Below are positions 25,276 to 33,555 of a stretch of DNA of 64,000 bases, one piece after another. The DNA lies in the NCBI GenBank assembly GCA_051414805.1, contig CP166702.1, positions 1,240,001-1,304,000 of the forward strand, in the 5' to 3' direction. Source of the DNA: Xenophilus sp003671765 (GTDB taxonomy: Bacteria > Pseudomonadota > Gammaproteobacteria > Burkholderiales > Burkholderiaceae_C). A model generated the notes under the pieces. The model was not told the DNA's origin and ran no database searches. It saw only the letters and a list, made by a program, of their open reading frames with translations. Within the stretch, counting starts at the first letter, position 1. Each line of letters starts with the position of its first letter. Position numbers and translations under genes: made by a program.

Positions 25276-26259
25276 TCAGAAGGGCGGCGAGCCGGCGGCG
25301 CTGGCGGCGTTCTCGATCGGCACGGCAAAGCCGATGCCGATGAAGGTGCGCTGCTGCGTCGGGTTGAGGATGGCGGTGACCACGCCGAGCACTTCGCCGT
25401 CCATGTTGATCAGCGGGCCGCCCGAATTGCCGGGGTTGGCCGCGGCGTCGAACTGGATCAGGTTGCCCAGCTCCTGCTTGCCCTCGGGCGAGCGGAAGGA
25501 GCGCTTGAGCCCCGACACCACGCCGGCCGACACCGAGGGCCCGATGCCGAAGGGAAAGCCCACGGCGGCCACCTGGTCGCCGGGCCGCAGGTCGGCGGTG
25601 GAGCGCATGGTGGCGGCCACCAGGTCGTCGGGGATCTTCTGCGCCTGCAGCACCGCCAGGTCGTTCTCGGGCTGCACGCCGGTGATGGTGGCGGGCGACT
25701 CCAGGCCGTCGAAGAAGGTCACCCGGATCTTGTCGGCGCCGGCGACCACGTGCAGGTTGGTGAGGATCACGCCCTTGTCGACGATCACCACGCCGGTGCC
25801 GACCCCGCGCTCGACCTCGCCGGGCGGGCCGTCGGCCTCCGGCGGCTTGCCCTTGGCCATGTTCCGGCCGCGCTTCTCGGTCTTGGCTTCGGGCGTCTTC
25901 TTCTCTTCGCCGTAGCCGACCACGCGCACGACCGAGGGGCGGATGATGTCGGCCGCCTTGGCGGCGGGGGAGGGCAGGGTGTTGGTCTGCAGCGTGCGCA
26001 GCACGGCCGCGTCGATGTCCTTCTGCGTCAGCGTGTGGCCGCCGGCGCGGGGCCACAGGTAGCCGGCGCCTGCCGCCGCGCCCATCGCCACGACGAGCAT
26101 CAGGGCCAGTGCGGCTCGACCAGGCCGCCGGTGCCGCGTGGCCGGTGGCGGGGCGTCGCTCGCAGGCGCGCCGGCCTCGGGCACGATCGCGTCATCGGCG
26201 ACCTCCTCGGTCGGCGGCGAGCTTCGGGGCGAGCGGCTGTAGCGGGAAGGCCTGCGCAT
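25276..26259 (-). CDS. Membrane-anchored trypsin-like serine protease without PDZ domain
   Basis: The 327-residue protein has a basic, disordered cytoplasmic N-terminus and one transmembrane helix (about 48-67). The S1C protease domain has catalytic His170 (TNLHVV), Asp200 (ENDLAVL) and Ser279 (NPGNSGG), so the triad is complete. The protein stops soon after the protease fold, so the PDZ domain usual in DegP/DegS is missing. The ATG at 26259 has a strong GGAGGTG ribosome binding site. It is the first gene of the run leading into moxR. A role in processing for that complex is inference. Confidence 0.88.
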   Translation of the reverse strand: MRRPSRYSRSPRSSPPTEEVADDAIVPEAGAPASDAPPPATRHRRPGRAALALMLVVAMGAAAGAGYLWPRAGGHTLTQKDIDAAVLRTLQTNTLPSPAAKAADIIRPSVVRVVGYGEEKKTPEAKTEKRGRNMAKGKPPEADGPPGEVERGVGTGVVIVDKGVILTNLHVVAGADKIRVTFFDGLESPATITGVQPENDLAVLQAQKIPDDLVAATMRSTADLRPGDQVAAVGFPFGIGPSVSAGVVSGLKRSFRSPEGKQELGNLIQFDAAANPGNSGGPLINMDGEVLGVVTAILNPTQQRTFIGIGFAVPIENAASAAGSPPF

Positions 26260-26348
26260 GGATGCACCTCCGGCGAAAAGCGTGGGGGGAACGGTTTCAC
26301 AGTAGCACGCTTTGTTCCCCGGCGCATGGCTTGATGCATCATGACCGC

Positions 26349-27242
26349 ATGGCTGCCTTCGTCGATACACACTGTCACCTCGATGCGCCCGAATTCGGTG
26401 CGCAGGCGGCCGAGGTGCATGCCCGAACGCGTGCGGCCGGCGTCGCCCTGTGCGTGATCCCGGCCGTGGCGGCCTTCAATTTCGACACCGTGCGCGCGCT
26501 CGCGCACCGGCAGCACGATGCCTACGCGCTCGGCGTGCACCCGCTGTGCACGCGCGAGGCCGGCGACGCCGACCTGGACCGGCTCGAGGCCGAACTGTCC
26601 GCGCACGCGGCCGACCCACGCTTGGTGGCAGTGGGCGAAATCGGGCTCGACCACTTCGTGAAGGACCTGGACGCCGCCAAGCAGGCCCGCATCTTCCACC
26701 GCCAGCTCGAACTCGCCCGGGCGCACGACCTGCCGGTGCTCATCCACGTGCGGCGTTCGGTCGACCAGGTGCTCAAGCACCTGCGCCAGGTGGGCCGCGG
26801 CCGGCCCTGGCGCGGCATCGCCCACGCCTTCAACGGCAGCGAGCAGCAGGCGCAGGCCTGCATCGACCTGGGGCTGAAGCTCGGTTTCGGCGGGGCCGTG
26901 ACCTTCGACCGTGCCCTGCAGCTGCGCCGCCTGGCGCAGTCGGTGCCGCTCGAGGCGATCGTGCTGGAGACCGACGCGCCCGACATCCCGCCGCACTGGC
27001 TCTACCGCACCCAGGCCGAGCGCGACGCCGGGCAGGCGCAGGGCCGCAACGAGCCCTCCGAACTGCCCCGCATCGCCGCCGTGGTGGCGGAGATGCGTGG
27101 CATCGCCCTGCCGGCACTGGCGCAAGCGACCACGCGCAACGCGTGCGAGGCCATGCCGCGCCTGGCCGCGCTGCTGGCGGACGCCGGGCCACGCAACGGG
27201 GCTCGCGACGCATCAGGTAACGCAGGCCCCGCCCCCCTGTAG
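26349..27242 (+). CDS. TatD family hydrolase (metal-dependent DNase)
   Basis: The 297-residue TIM-barrel protein starts MAAFVDTHCHLD, with metal ligands His8 and His10. Further ligands are seen in VGEIGLDHF, LIHVRRS, AHAFNGSEQQA and LETDAPDIPP. TatD proteins are 3'-5' exonucleases or deoxyribonucleases and are sometimes linked to DNA repair or quality control. The paralogue (YcfH, YjjV or TatD type) cannot be settled here; the small size and sequence recall YjjV. An ATG at 26341 is out of frame, so 26349 is the clear start. Confidence 0.9.
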   Translation: MAAFVDTHCHLDAPEFGAQAAEVHARTRAAGVALCVIPAVAAFNFDTVRALAHRQHDAYALGVHPLCTREAGDADLDRLEAELSAHAADPRLVAVGEIGLDHFVKDLDAAKQARIFHRQLELARAHDLPVLIHVRRSVDQVLKHLRQVGRGRPWRGIAHAFNGSEQQAQACIDLGLKLGFGGAVTFDRALQLRRLAQSVPLEAIVLETDAPDIPPHWLYRTQAERDAGQAQGRNEPSELPRIAAVVAEMRGIALPALAQATTRNACEAMPRLAALLADAGPRNGARDASGNAGPAPL

Positions 27243-27402
27243 TCGAAGCGCTGACACGGCCCGTAGGCCGAAGTCGCGACCCGTGTTTGCCACGTTTTTC
27301 GCCCCTCCTTTGATGTCATCCTCGGGTTTCGGTCGGGCGTTCGAGCACAGTGGCAGGACCACTTCAACCACTTCGAATTCCGACGATTTCAAAGGAGTAC
27401 CC

Positions 27403-27831
27403 ATGAGCAAGTCGACCCTTCGCATCCTCCCCGCCGTGCTGGCGCTGGCCTTCGCATCGGCAGGCCTGTCGGCCGTCGCCCAGACGACGACGACCACCAC
27501 CACCGAGCCGACGGTGACGGAACGGGCCAAGGAAACCGGCAAGGAAGCCGTGGACGCCACCGAGCGCGGCGCCAAGAAGGCCTGGAGCGCGACCAAGAAC
27601 ACCACCGAACGTGCTGTCGACGCCACCGAGCGCGGCACCAAGAAGGCCTACAACGCCACCAAGAACACCAGCAAGAAGGCCTACAACGCGACCAAGAAGG
27701 GCGCGACCAAGGCCGTCGACGCCACCGAGAACGCCGGCCACGCCGCGGCCGACGGCATGCGCAGCGCCGGCAACAAGATCGGCGAGAAGATTCCGGGCAC
27801 GGCCCAGAACGAAGCCGTGAAGAAGCAGTGA
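27403..27831 (+). CDS. Periplasmic protein made of 11-residue (LEA-like) repeats
   Basis: The 142-residue precursor has a signal peptide (cleavage after AVA, about residue 26), a threonine run and six consecutive 11-residue repeats (residues 49-114). The pattern is A-[VYW]-[DNS]-A-T-[EK]-x-[GT]-x-x-[KR], for example AVDATERGAKK and AYNATKNTSKK. An 11-residue period with Ala, Lys, Glu and Thr is the plan of LEA group 3 proteins and other amphipathic, mostly unfolded helices. A role in desiccation, osmotic or envelope stress is plausible but not shown. An AAAGGAG ribosome binding site precedes it. It ends at a strong terminator and is a single-gene unit. Confidence 0.82.
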   Translation: MSKSTLRILPAVLALAFASAGLSAVAQTTTTTTTEPTVTERAKETGKEAVDATERGAKKAWSATKNTTERAVDATERGTKKAYNATKNTSKKAYNATKKGATKAVDATENAGHAAADGMRSAGNKIGEKIPGTAQNEAVKKQ

Positions 27832-27845
27832 GCTTCGCCGCCATG

Positions 27846-27871
27846 AAAAAACCCGCCTCGGCGGGTTTTTT
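27846..27871 (+). terminator. Terminator after the 11-mer repeat gene
   Basis: The perfect stem AAAAAACCCGCC / GGCGGGTTTTTT has a 2-base spacer, so the hairpin ends in a run of T. This is a strong intrinsic terminator. Confidence 0.92.
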
Positions 27872-28036
27872 CATGGGCGCGCCATCGGTGGCGCTCGAGC
27901 CGGCTGGGCTGCAAGGTCGGCCCCGCGCTGGCGTTGGAAGCTTTTGGCGAGAATCAATGCCGAGGCAGTGAGGAAGGCGCCGGCTGCGGCCGGGTCGACC
28001 CCGTTCATGCCGCTTCCCCCTTGTCGTTCCGAATCG

Positions 28037-28567
28037 ATGACGCGATCCGTTGAGTCCGCTGCCGCTGGCACGCCGCTGCTCGAAGGCCTGCCGCCGGTGG
28101 TCGGCGAGCGCACGGCGGTGCTGGTGCTCGGCAGCTTCCCTGGCGCGCGCTCCCTCGCGGTGCGGCAGTATTATGCGCACCCGCAAAACCAGTTCTGGAA
28201 GATCTTGCAAGCCATCTGGCCCGCCAGGCCGCTCCCCATGGGCGCGGACAGCTATCAAAAACGTAGCGAGTGGCTGCTCGAACGCGGGCTTGGCCTGTGG
28301 GACGTGTACGCCCGCTGCCGCCGTGCCGGCAGCCTGGATTCGGCGATACGCGACGCCGAAATCAACGACATCGCCGCCCTCCAGCTCCCGCGCCTGTCGG
28401 CCATCGTGCACAACGGCGGCGAGAGCCATCGCCATGCGCGCCACACGCAGGCCCTGGGCGTGCCCGTTTACAAACTGCCCTCCACCAGTCCGGCCAACGC
28501 GGCCTGGTCCTTCGGGCGCAAGCTCGAGGCCTGGCGCGCCGTGATGGCAGCGCACGGGCTGGCCTGA
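28037..28567 (+). CDS. DNA-deoxyinosine glycosylase (Mug/UDG superfamily)
   Basis: The 176-residue protein shows the hypoxanthine-DNA glycosylase form of the uracil-DNA glycosylase fold: LVLGSFPGARSL (29-40), the diagnostic YYAHPQNQFWKIL (45-57) and a C-terminal LPSTSPANAAW motif matching the second active-site loop. These enzymes remove deaminated bases from DNA. The ATG at 28037 is chosen; the frame is open back to a TTG at 27944, and such extended forms exist in annotations. A 17-bp palindromic repeat lies in frame (28251-28267), encoding YQKRS. The next gene overlaps by TGATG. Confidence 0.88.
   Translation: MTRSVESAAAGTPLLEGLPPVVGERTAVLVLGSFPGARSLAVRQYYAHPQNQFWKILQAIWPARPLPMGADSYQKRSEWLLERGLGLWDVYARCRRAGSLDSAIRDAEINDIAALQLPRLSAIVHNGGESHRHARHTQALGVPVYKLPSTSPANAAWSFGRKLEAWRAVMAAHGLA
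28251..28267. repeat. 17-bp palindromic repeat, copy 4 (inside the DNA glycosylase gene)
   Basis: GCTATCAAAAACGTAGC is read in frame as part of S-Y-Q-K-R-S. It introduces AT-rich codons into a GC-rich gene. Confidence 0.65.
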
Positions 28568-29325
28568 TGGCAGTCCGTCGCACGCCCGAGCTGCCCGAGG
28601 TCAATTTTTCCGACTGGGGCGACACCCGCTACCTGCACCTGGGCACGGAGTGGATCCAGGGCTCGATGCGCCTGGATGCGCCCTACGAGATCGAGCTGGA
28701 GTACGTGCAGCGCATGATGGCCTGGCTGCTCTTCGTGGAGCCTGCCAGCGTCGCGCAGCGGCACGCGATGCAACTGGGCCTGGGCGCGGCGGCGCTCACC
28801 AAGTTCTGCCGCAAGCAGCTGCGTATGCGCACCACGGCCGTCGAGCTCAACCCGCAGGTGCTGGCCGCCTGCCGCGGCTGGTTCAAGCTGCCGCCCGACG
28901 ACGCCAAGCTGCGCGTCGTGATCGCCGACGCCGCCGAGGAGATCCGGCGGGCCGAATGGCAGGGCACGGTGGACGGGCTGCAGGTCGACCTCTACGACCA
29001 CGAGGCCGCGGAGCCCGTGCTCGACAGCGAGGACTTCTACGCCGACTGCCGGCGCCTGCTGACCGAGGACGGCTGCATGACGGTCAACCTCTTCGGCCGC
29101 TCCTCGAGCTACGAGCGCAGCCTGGAGAAGATCGCGGCCGCCTTCGGTACCGAAGCGCTCTGGGCCTTCAGGCCCACCCGCGAGGGCAACACGGTCGTGC
29201 TGGCGCAGCGCACGGCACAGCGGCCGAAGCGCGAGCGCCTTGCCGAGCAGGCCCAAAGCATCCAGACTCGCTGGGGTCTGCCTGCGCCCAAATGGCTGCG
29301 GGTCTTCAAACCGGTTGATTCATGA
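28567..29325 (+). CDS. Spermidine synthase-like protein
   Basis: The 252-residue protein resembles the methyltransferase-fold spermidine synthase family: HAMQLGLGAAALTKF is the nucleotide/AdoMet-loop equivalent, and TTAVELNPQVLAACRGWF has the acidic residue at the end of strand 2. DGLQVDLYDHEAAEPVLDSEDFYADC matches the region with the gate-keeping Asp of polyamine synthases. The N-terminus is short and the loop glycines are incomplete, so true spermidine synthesis is not certain. It overlaps the glycosylase gene by one base (TGATG). Confidence 0.75.
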   Translation: MAVRRTPELPEVNFSDWGDTRYLHLGTEWIQGSMRLDAPYEIELEYVQRMMAWLLFVEPASVAQRHAMQLGLGAAALTKFCRKQLRMRTTAVELNPQVLAACRGWFKLPPDDAKLRVVIADAAEEIRRAEWQGTVDGLQVDLYDHEAAEPVLDSEDFYADCRRLLTEDGCMTVNLFGRSSSYERSLEKIAAAFGTEALWAFRPTREGNTVVLAQRTAQRPKRERLAEQAQSIQTRWGLPAPKWLRVFKPVDS

Positions 29326-29383
29326 GCCGCCGCCCGGCCGCTCCGAAGGGGCTCGCACCGCAGGCGAAGCCGAAAGTATCTCA

Positions 29384-31180
29384 ATGAGCGCTGTTCCCGC
29401 CTCCACCACCGCCGGCCGATCCGCCCCGCAGCCCGAAGGCCCGCTGCAGTTGCGCGCCGTGATCGAGTGGCTGGCGCGCGACGGCGTGATCTCGCCCACC
29501 GAAGCGCAGCGCACCATCGCCCGCTGCGCGCAGGCCGAGAGCCGGCAGCACCCGCTGGTGCGCCTGGCCAACGTGGCGATGACGCGCGAATCCGACGGCA
29601 AGCCGCTGGACCTGGAAGCGCTCACGCAATGGCTGGCCGGCCGCGCGGGCCTCGCCTACCTGCGCGTCGACCCGCTCAAGGTCGACGTGGGCAAGGTGGC
29701 CGACACCATGAGTGCCGCCTATGCCGAGCGCCACAAGGTGCTGCCGGTGCAGGTCACGCCCGCCGAGGTGGTGGTGGCCACGGCCGAGCCCTTCCTCACC
29801 GACTGGATCGCCGAGGTGGAACGCCAGTCGCGCCGCAGCGTGCGCCGCGTGGTCGCCAACCCGACCGACATCCAGCGCTACACGGCCGAGTTCTTCGCCC
29901 TCGCCAAGTCGGTGCGCGCGGCGCAGAAGGCCGGCAGCGGCAACAGCGCCGCGAGCTTCGAGCAGCTCGTCGAGCTGGGCAAGAACAACAAGCAGCTCGA
30001 CGCCAACGACCAGAGCGTGGTGCAGGTGGTGGACTGGCTCTGGCAGTACGCCTTCGACCAGCGTGCCTCCGACATCCACCTGGAGCCGCGGCGCGAGCAG
30101 GGCGTGATCCGCTTTCGCATCGACGGCGTGCTGCACCCGGCCTACCAGATGCCGCTGGGCGTGATGAGCGCCATGGTCGCCCGCATCAAGCTGCTGGGCC
30201 GCATGGACGTGGTCGAGAAGCGCCGGCCCCTCGACGGCCGTATCAAGACGCGCAACCAGCGCGGCGACGAGGTCGAGATGCGCCTGTCGACCCTGCCCAC
30301 CGCCTTCGGCGAGAAGATGGTGATGCGCATCTTCGACCCCGACACCGCTGTCAAGGACCTCGACGCGCTGGGCTTTCCGCCGCAGGACGCGCAGCGCTGG
30401 GAGCAACTCGTCACGCGGCCGCACGGCATCGTGCTGGTCACCGGGCCCACGGGCTCGGGCAAGACCACCACGCTGTACTCCACGCTCAAGCGCGTGGCGA
30501 CCGAGGAGGTCAACGTCAGCACGGTGGAAGACCCGATCGAGATGATCGAGCCGTCCTTCAACCAGACGCAGGTGCAGCCACAGCTGGACTTCGGCTTCAC
30601 CGAGGGGCTGCGCGCGCTGATGCGGCAGGACCCGGACGTGATCATGGTCGGCGAGATCCGCGACCTCGACACCGCCGAGATGGCGGTGCAGGCCGCGCTC
30701 ACCGGGCACCTGGTGTTCAGCACCCTGCACACCAACGACGCGCCCAGTGCCACCACCCGCCTGATGGAGCTGGGCGTGCCGGCCTACCTCATCAACGCCA
30801 CGCTGCTGGGCGTGCTGGCGCAGCGGCTGGTGCGCACGCTGTGCCCGCTGTGCAAGCAGCCGGACGAGAGCGTCACCCGCGAGCAGCTGGGCGAGGTGGT
30901 CGCGCCGTGGAAGATCACCGGCCACGTGAGCGCCTACAAGCCGGTGGGCTGCGTGGACTGCCGCATGACGGGCTTTCGGGGCCGCATGGGGCTGTACGAG
31001 CTGCTCACCGTGAGCGAGTCCTTCAAGGGCCTGCTGAACAAGGCGCCCAGCATCGACGCCCTGCGCCGCCAGGGCATGGCCGACGGCATGCGCCCGCTGC
31101 GCCTGGCCGGCGTGCTGCGCGTGGCCGAGGGCCTGACCACGCTTGACGAAGTGCTGAGCGCCACGCCGCCGCTCGACTGA
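29384..31180 (+). CDS. GspE/PulE family secretion or pilus ATPase
   Basis: The 598-residue protein has an N-terminal MshEN/GspE-N domain (about 20-170) and an extended linker. The motor domain carries Walker A GPTGSGKTT (354-362), Asp box VSTVEDPIEM, Walker B DPDVIMVGEIRD (about 417-428) and His box STLHTNDAPSA. The tetracysteine zinc element is present (CPLC 487-490, CVDC 523-526). Such ATPases drive type II secretion or type IV pilus assembly. The zinc motif points to GspE/PilB rather than PilT. No other secretion or pilus gene is nearby, so it is an orphan in this window. Confidence 0.92.
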   Translation: MSAVPASTTAGRSAPQPEGPLQLRAVIEWLARDGVISPTEAQRTIARCAQAESRQHPLVRLANVAMTRESDGKPLDLEALTQWLAGRAGLAYLRVDPLKVDVGKVADTMSAAYAERHKVLPVQVTPAEVVVATAEPFLTDWIAEVERQSRRSVRRVVANPTDIQRYTAEFFALAKSVRAAQKAGSGNSAASFEQLVELGKNNKQLDANDQSVVQVVDWLWQYAFDQRASDIHLEPRREQGVIRFRIDGVLHPAYQMPLGVMSAMVARIKLLGRMDVVEKRRPLDGRIKTRNQRGDEVEMRLSTLPTAFGEKMVMRIFDPDTAVKDLDALGFPPQDAQRWEQLVTRPHGIVLVTGPTGSGKTTTLYSTLKRVATEEVNVSTVEDPIEMIEPSFNQTQVQPQLDFGFTEGLRALMRQDPDVIMVGEIRDLDTAEMAVQAALTGHLVFSTLHTNDAPSATTRLMELGVPAYLINATLLGVLAQRLVRTLCPLCKQPDESVTREQLGEVVAPWKITGHVSAYKPVGCVDCRMTGFRGRMGLYELLTVSESFKGLLNKAPSIDALRRQGMADGMRPLRLAGVLRVAEGLTTLDEVLSATPPLD

Positions 31181-31331
31181 AGGCGCTGCGCTCCCGACCC
31201 GCACCACCCGCGTGCGGCGTCGCCTTGTCCGAAGGGTTTTCCCTGATCCGCCGCTAGGTGGAATCCACATCGAAGCTGACCGGTGGCTGACCAACAATCC
31301 GCCGGTCTGTTTTCGTATCAGGAGACCGTTC

Positions 31332-31820
31332 GTGAAACTCAAAAGTCAGAAGGACTTTTTCTCGGGCCTGATGTTCACGCTGGTGGGCATCGGCTTCGCC
31401 TGGGGGGCGACCACCTACAACGTCGGCACAGGGGCGCGCATGGGCCCGGGCTACTTCCCGCTCGTGCTGGGCATCCTGCTGGCCATCCTCGGCACCGGCG
31501 TGATCCTGGGCTCGCTGGTTGTCGAGACCGAAGATGGCGAGCGCATCGGCAAGATTGCCTGGAAGCCGCTGGTCATGATCATCGTGGCCAACCTGATGTT
31601 CGGCGTGCTGCTCGGCGGCCTGCCCAGCATCGGCCTGCCGGCCATGGGCCTGGTGATCGCGATCTACGCGCTGACCCTCATCGCCTCGGCGGCCGGCCGG
31701 CAGTTCTCGCTCAAGTCCTCGCTGGTCCTCGCCACGATCCTGGCGATCGGCAGCTACCTCACCTTCATCGTCGGCCTGAAGCTGCAGTTCCAGGTCTGGC
31801 CCACCTTCATCACGGGCTGA
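31332..31820 (+). CDS. tctB: Tripartite tricarboxylate transporter small subunit TctB
   Basis: TctB is the small, four-helix membrane subunit of the tripartite tricarboxylate transporter. The 162-residue protein starts at GTG 31332 behind an AGGAGA ribosome binding site. It has the typical MGPGYFPLVLGILLAILG motif in the first half and a conserved C-terminal FIVGLKLQFQVWP. The large subunit follows 14 bp downstream. The transported carboxylate cannot be read from this subunit. Confidence 0.93.
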   Translation: MKLKSQKDFFSGLMFTLVGIGFAWGATTYNVGTGARMGPGYFPLVLGILLAILGTGVILGSLVVETEDGERIGKIAWKPLVMIIVANLMFGVLLGGLPSIGLPAMGLVIAIYALTLIASAAGRQFSLKSSLVLATILAIGSYLTFIVGLKLQFQVWPTFITG

Positions 31821-31834
31821 TCGGAACCTTCACC

Positions 31835-33346
31835 ATGGATCTCATTGCCAATCTCTCCCTGGGGTTCGGTGCGGCCTTCACGCTGCAGAACCTGATCTAC
31901 GCCTTCGTCGGCTGCCTGCTGGGCACGCTGATCGGCGTGCTGCCGGGCATCGGCCCCGTCGCCACCATCGCGATGCTGCTGCCGGCCACCTACGCGCTGC
32001 CGCCGGTGGCCGCCCTCATCATGCTGGCCGGCATCTACTACGGCTCGCAGTACGGTGGTTCCACCACCGCCATCCTGGTCAACCTGCCAGGCGAATCGGC
32101 CTCGGTCGTCACCGTGATCGACGGCCACCAGATGGCCAAGCAGGGGCGCGGAGGAGCGGCACTCGCGGCCGCCGGCCTGGGCTCCTTCTTCGCCGGCTGC
32201 GTGGGCACGCTGATCCTGGCCGCCTTCGCGCCGCCGCTCACGGAACTGGCCTTCAAGTTCGGCCCCGCCGAGTACTTCAGCCTGATGGTGCTGGGCCTGA
32301 TCGGCGCCGTGGTGCTGGCTTCGGGCTCGCTGCTCAAGGCGATCTGCATGATCGTGCTGGGCCTGCTGATGGGTCTGGTGGGCACCGACGTCAACTCCGG
32401 CGTGGCACGCTTCTCCTTCGACATCCCCGAACTGACCGACGGCATCGGCTTCATCGCCATCGCCATGGGTGTGTTCGGTTACGGCGAGATCATCGCCAAC
32501 CTGTCCAAGCCCGAGGAAGAGCGCGAAGGCCACATCGCCAAGCTGCACGGCCTGTGGCCCACGAAGGAAGACTTCAAGAACATGACGCCGGCCGTGCTGC
32601 GCGGCACGGCCCTGGGCTCGGCGCTGGGCATCCTGCCCGGCGGCGGTGCGCTGCTGTCCTCCTTCGCCTCCTACACGATGGAGAAGAAGCTCAAGCTCAA
32701 GCCCGGCGAGATTCCGTTCGGCAAGGGCAACATCCGCGGCGTGGCGGGCCCCGAGTCGGCCAACAACGCCGGCGCCCAGACCTCTTTCATCCCGCTGCTG
32801 ACGCTGGGCATCCCGCCCAACCCGGTGATGGCGCTGATGGTGGGTGCGATGACCATCCACAACATCCAGCCCGGCCCGCAGGTGATGACCAGCAACCCCG
32901 AACTCTTCTGGGGCCTGATCGCCTCGATGTGGATCGGCAACCTGATGCTGATCGTGCTGAACCTGCCGCTCATCGGCATGTGGATCAAGCTGCTGACCAT
33001 CCCCTACAAGTGGCTGTTCCCGTCCATCGTGCTGTTCTGCGCGATCGGCGTGTACTCGACCAACAACAACACCTTCGACATCTGGATGGTGGGCATCTTC
33101 GGCGTGATCGGCTATGCCTTCATCAAGCTGGGATGCGAACCGGCGCCGCTGCTGCTGGGCTTCATCCTGGGGCCGATGATGGAAGAGAACCTGCGCCGGG
33201 CTCTGCTGCTTTCGCGCGGCGACTGGTCGGTGCTGGTCACGCGCCCGATCTCGGCCGGCCTGCTGGTCGCGGCGGCGCTGCTGATCGTGATCGTGCTGCT
33301 GCCTTCGGTGAAGTCCAAACGCGAAGAGGCCTTCGTCGAGGAATGA
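31835..33346 (+). CDS. tctA: Tripartite tricarboxylate transporter large subunit TctA
   Basis: The 503-residue protein has ten to twelve transmembrane segments. TctA signatures include GVLPGIGPVATIAMLLP, YYGSQYGGSTTAILVNLPGE and the repeat-related GILPGGGALLSSFASY / GPESANNAGAQTSFIPLLTLGIP. The two GxLPGxG segments mark the inverted repeats of the transporter. With TctB and a periplasmic Bug protein it takes up carboxylates with sodium or protons. A terminator follows the gene. Confidence 0.96.
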   Translation: MDLIANLSLGFGAAFTLQNLIYAFVGCLLGTLIGVLPGIGPVATIAMLLPATYALPPVAALIMLAGIYYGSQYGGSTTAILVNLPGESASVVTVIDGHQMAKQGRGGAALAAAGLGSFFAGCVGTLILAAFAPPLTELAFKFGPAEYFSLMVLGLIGAVVLASGSLLKAICMIVLGLLMGLVGTDVNSGVARFSFDIPELTDGIGFIAIAMGVFGYGEIIANLSKPEEEREGHIAKLHGLWPTKEDFKNMTPAVLRGTALGSALGILPGGGALLSSFASYTMEKKLKLKPGEIPFGKGNIRGVAGPESANNAGAQTSFIPLLTLGIPPNPVMALMVGAMTIHNIQPGPQVMTSNPELFWGLIASMWIGNLMLIVLNLPLIGMWIKLLTIPYKWLFPSIVLFCAIGVYSTNNNTFDIWMVGIFGVIGYAFIKLGCEPAPLLLGFILGPMMEENLRRALLLSRGDWSVLVTRPISAGLLVAAALLIVIVLLPSVKSKREEAFVEE

Positions 33347-33370
33347 GCGCGGCCGCGAGGCCACGGAACG

Positions 33371-33395
33371 AACGGCACCTTCGGGTGCCGTTTTC
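33371..33395 (+). terminator. Terminator after tctA
   Basis: AACGGCACC / GGTGCCGTT closes a TTCG tetraloop and is followed by TTTCG. It separates tctBA from the binding-protein gene. Confidence 0.8.
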
Positions 33396-33432
33396 GTTTG
33401 CGCGGAGCCTGTTCGATTGATGCGCTGGAATC

Positions 33433-33458
33433 ATGGATTCATCAGATAAATCCATTTC
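33433..33458. promoter_or_regulatory. Candidate LysR-type operator upstream of the tctC gene
   Basis: The inverted repeat ATGGATT-N9-AATCCAT (33433-33439 and 33449-33455) lies about 100 bp before the tctC start. The 14-mer GATAAATCCATTTC (33445-33458) recurs exactly at 44268-44281 between the LysR gene and the SBF-like transporter gene. Confidence 0.45.
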
Positions 33459-33555
33459 CTTCCAGGTCGTGTTCGCGCTCCAATCGGCGCCGGCACGGGG
33501 CGTGCAGGTTGATCCTGCCACCCTGGCGCCTTCCAATCCCTTGCCACACCTTCCC

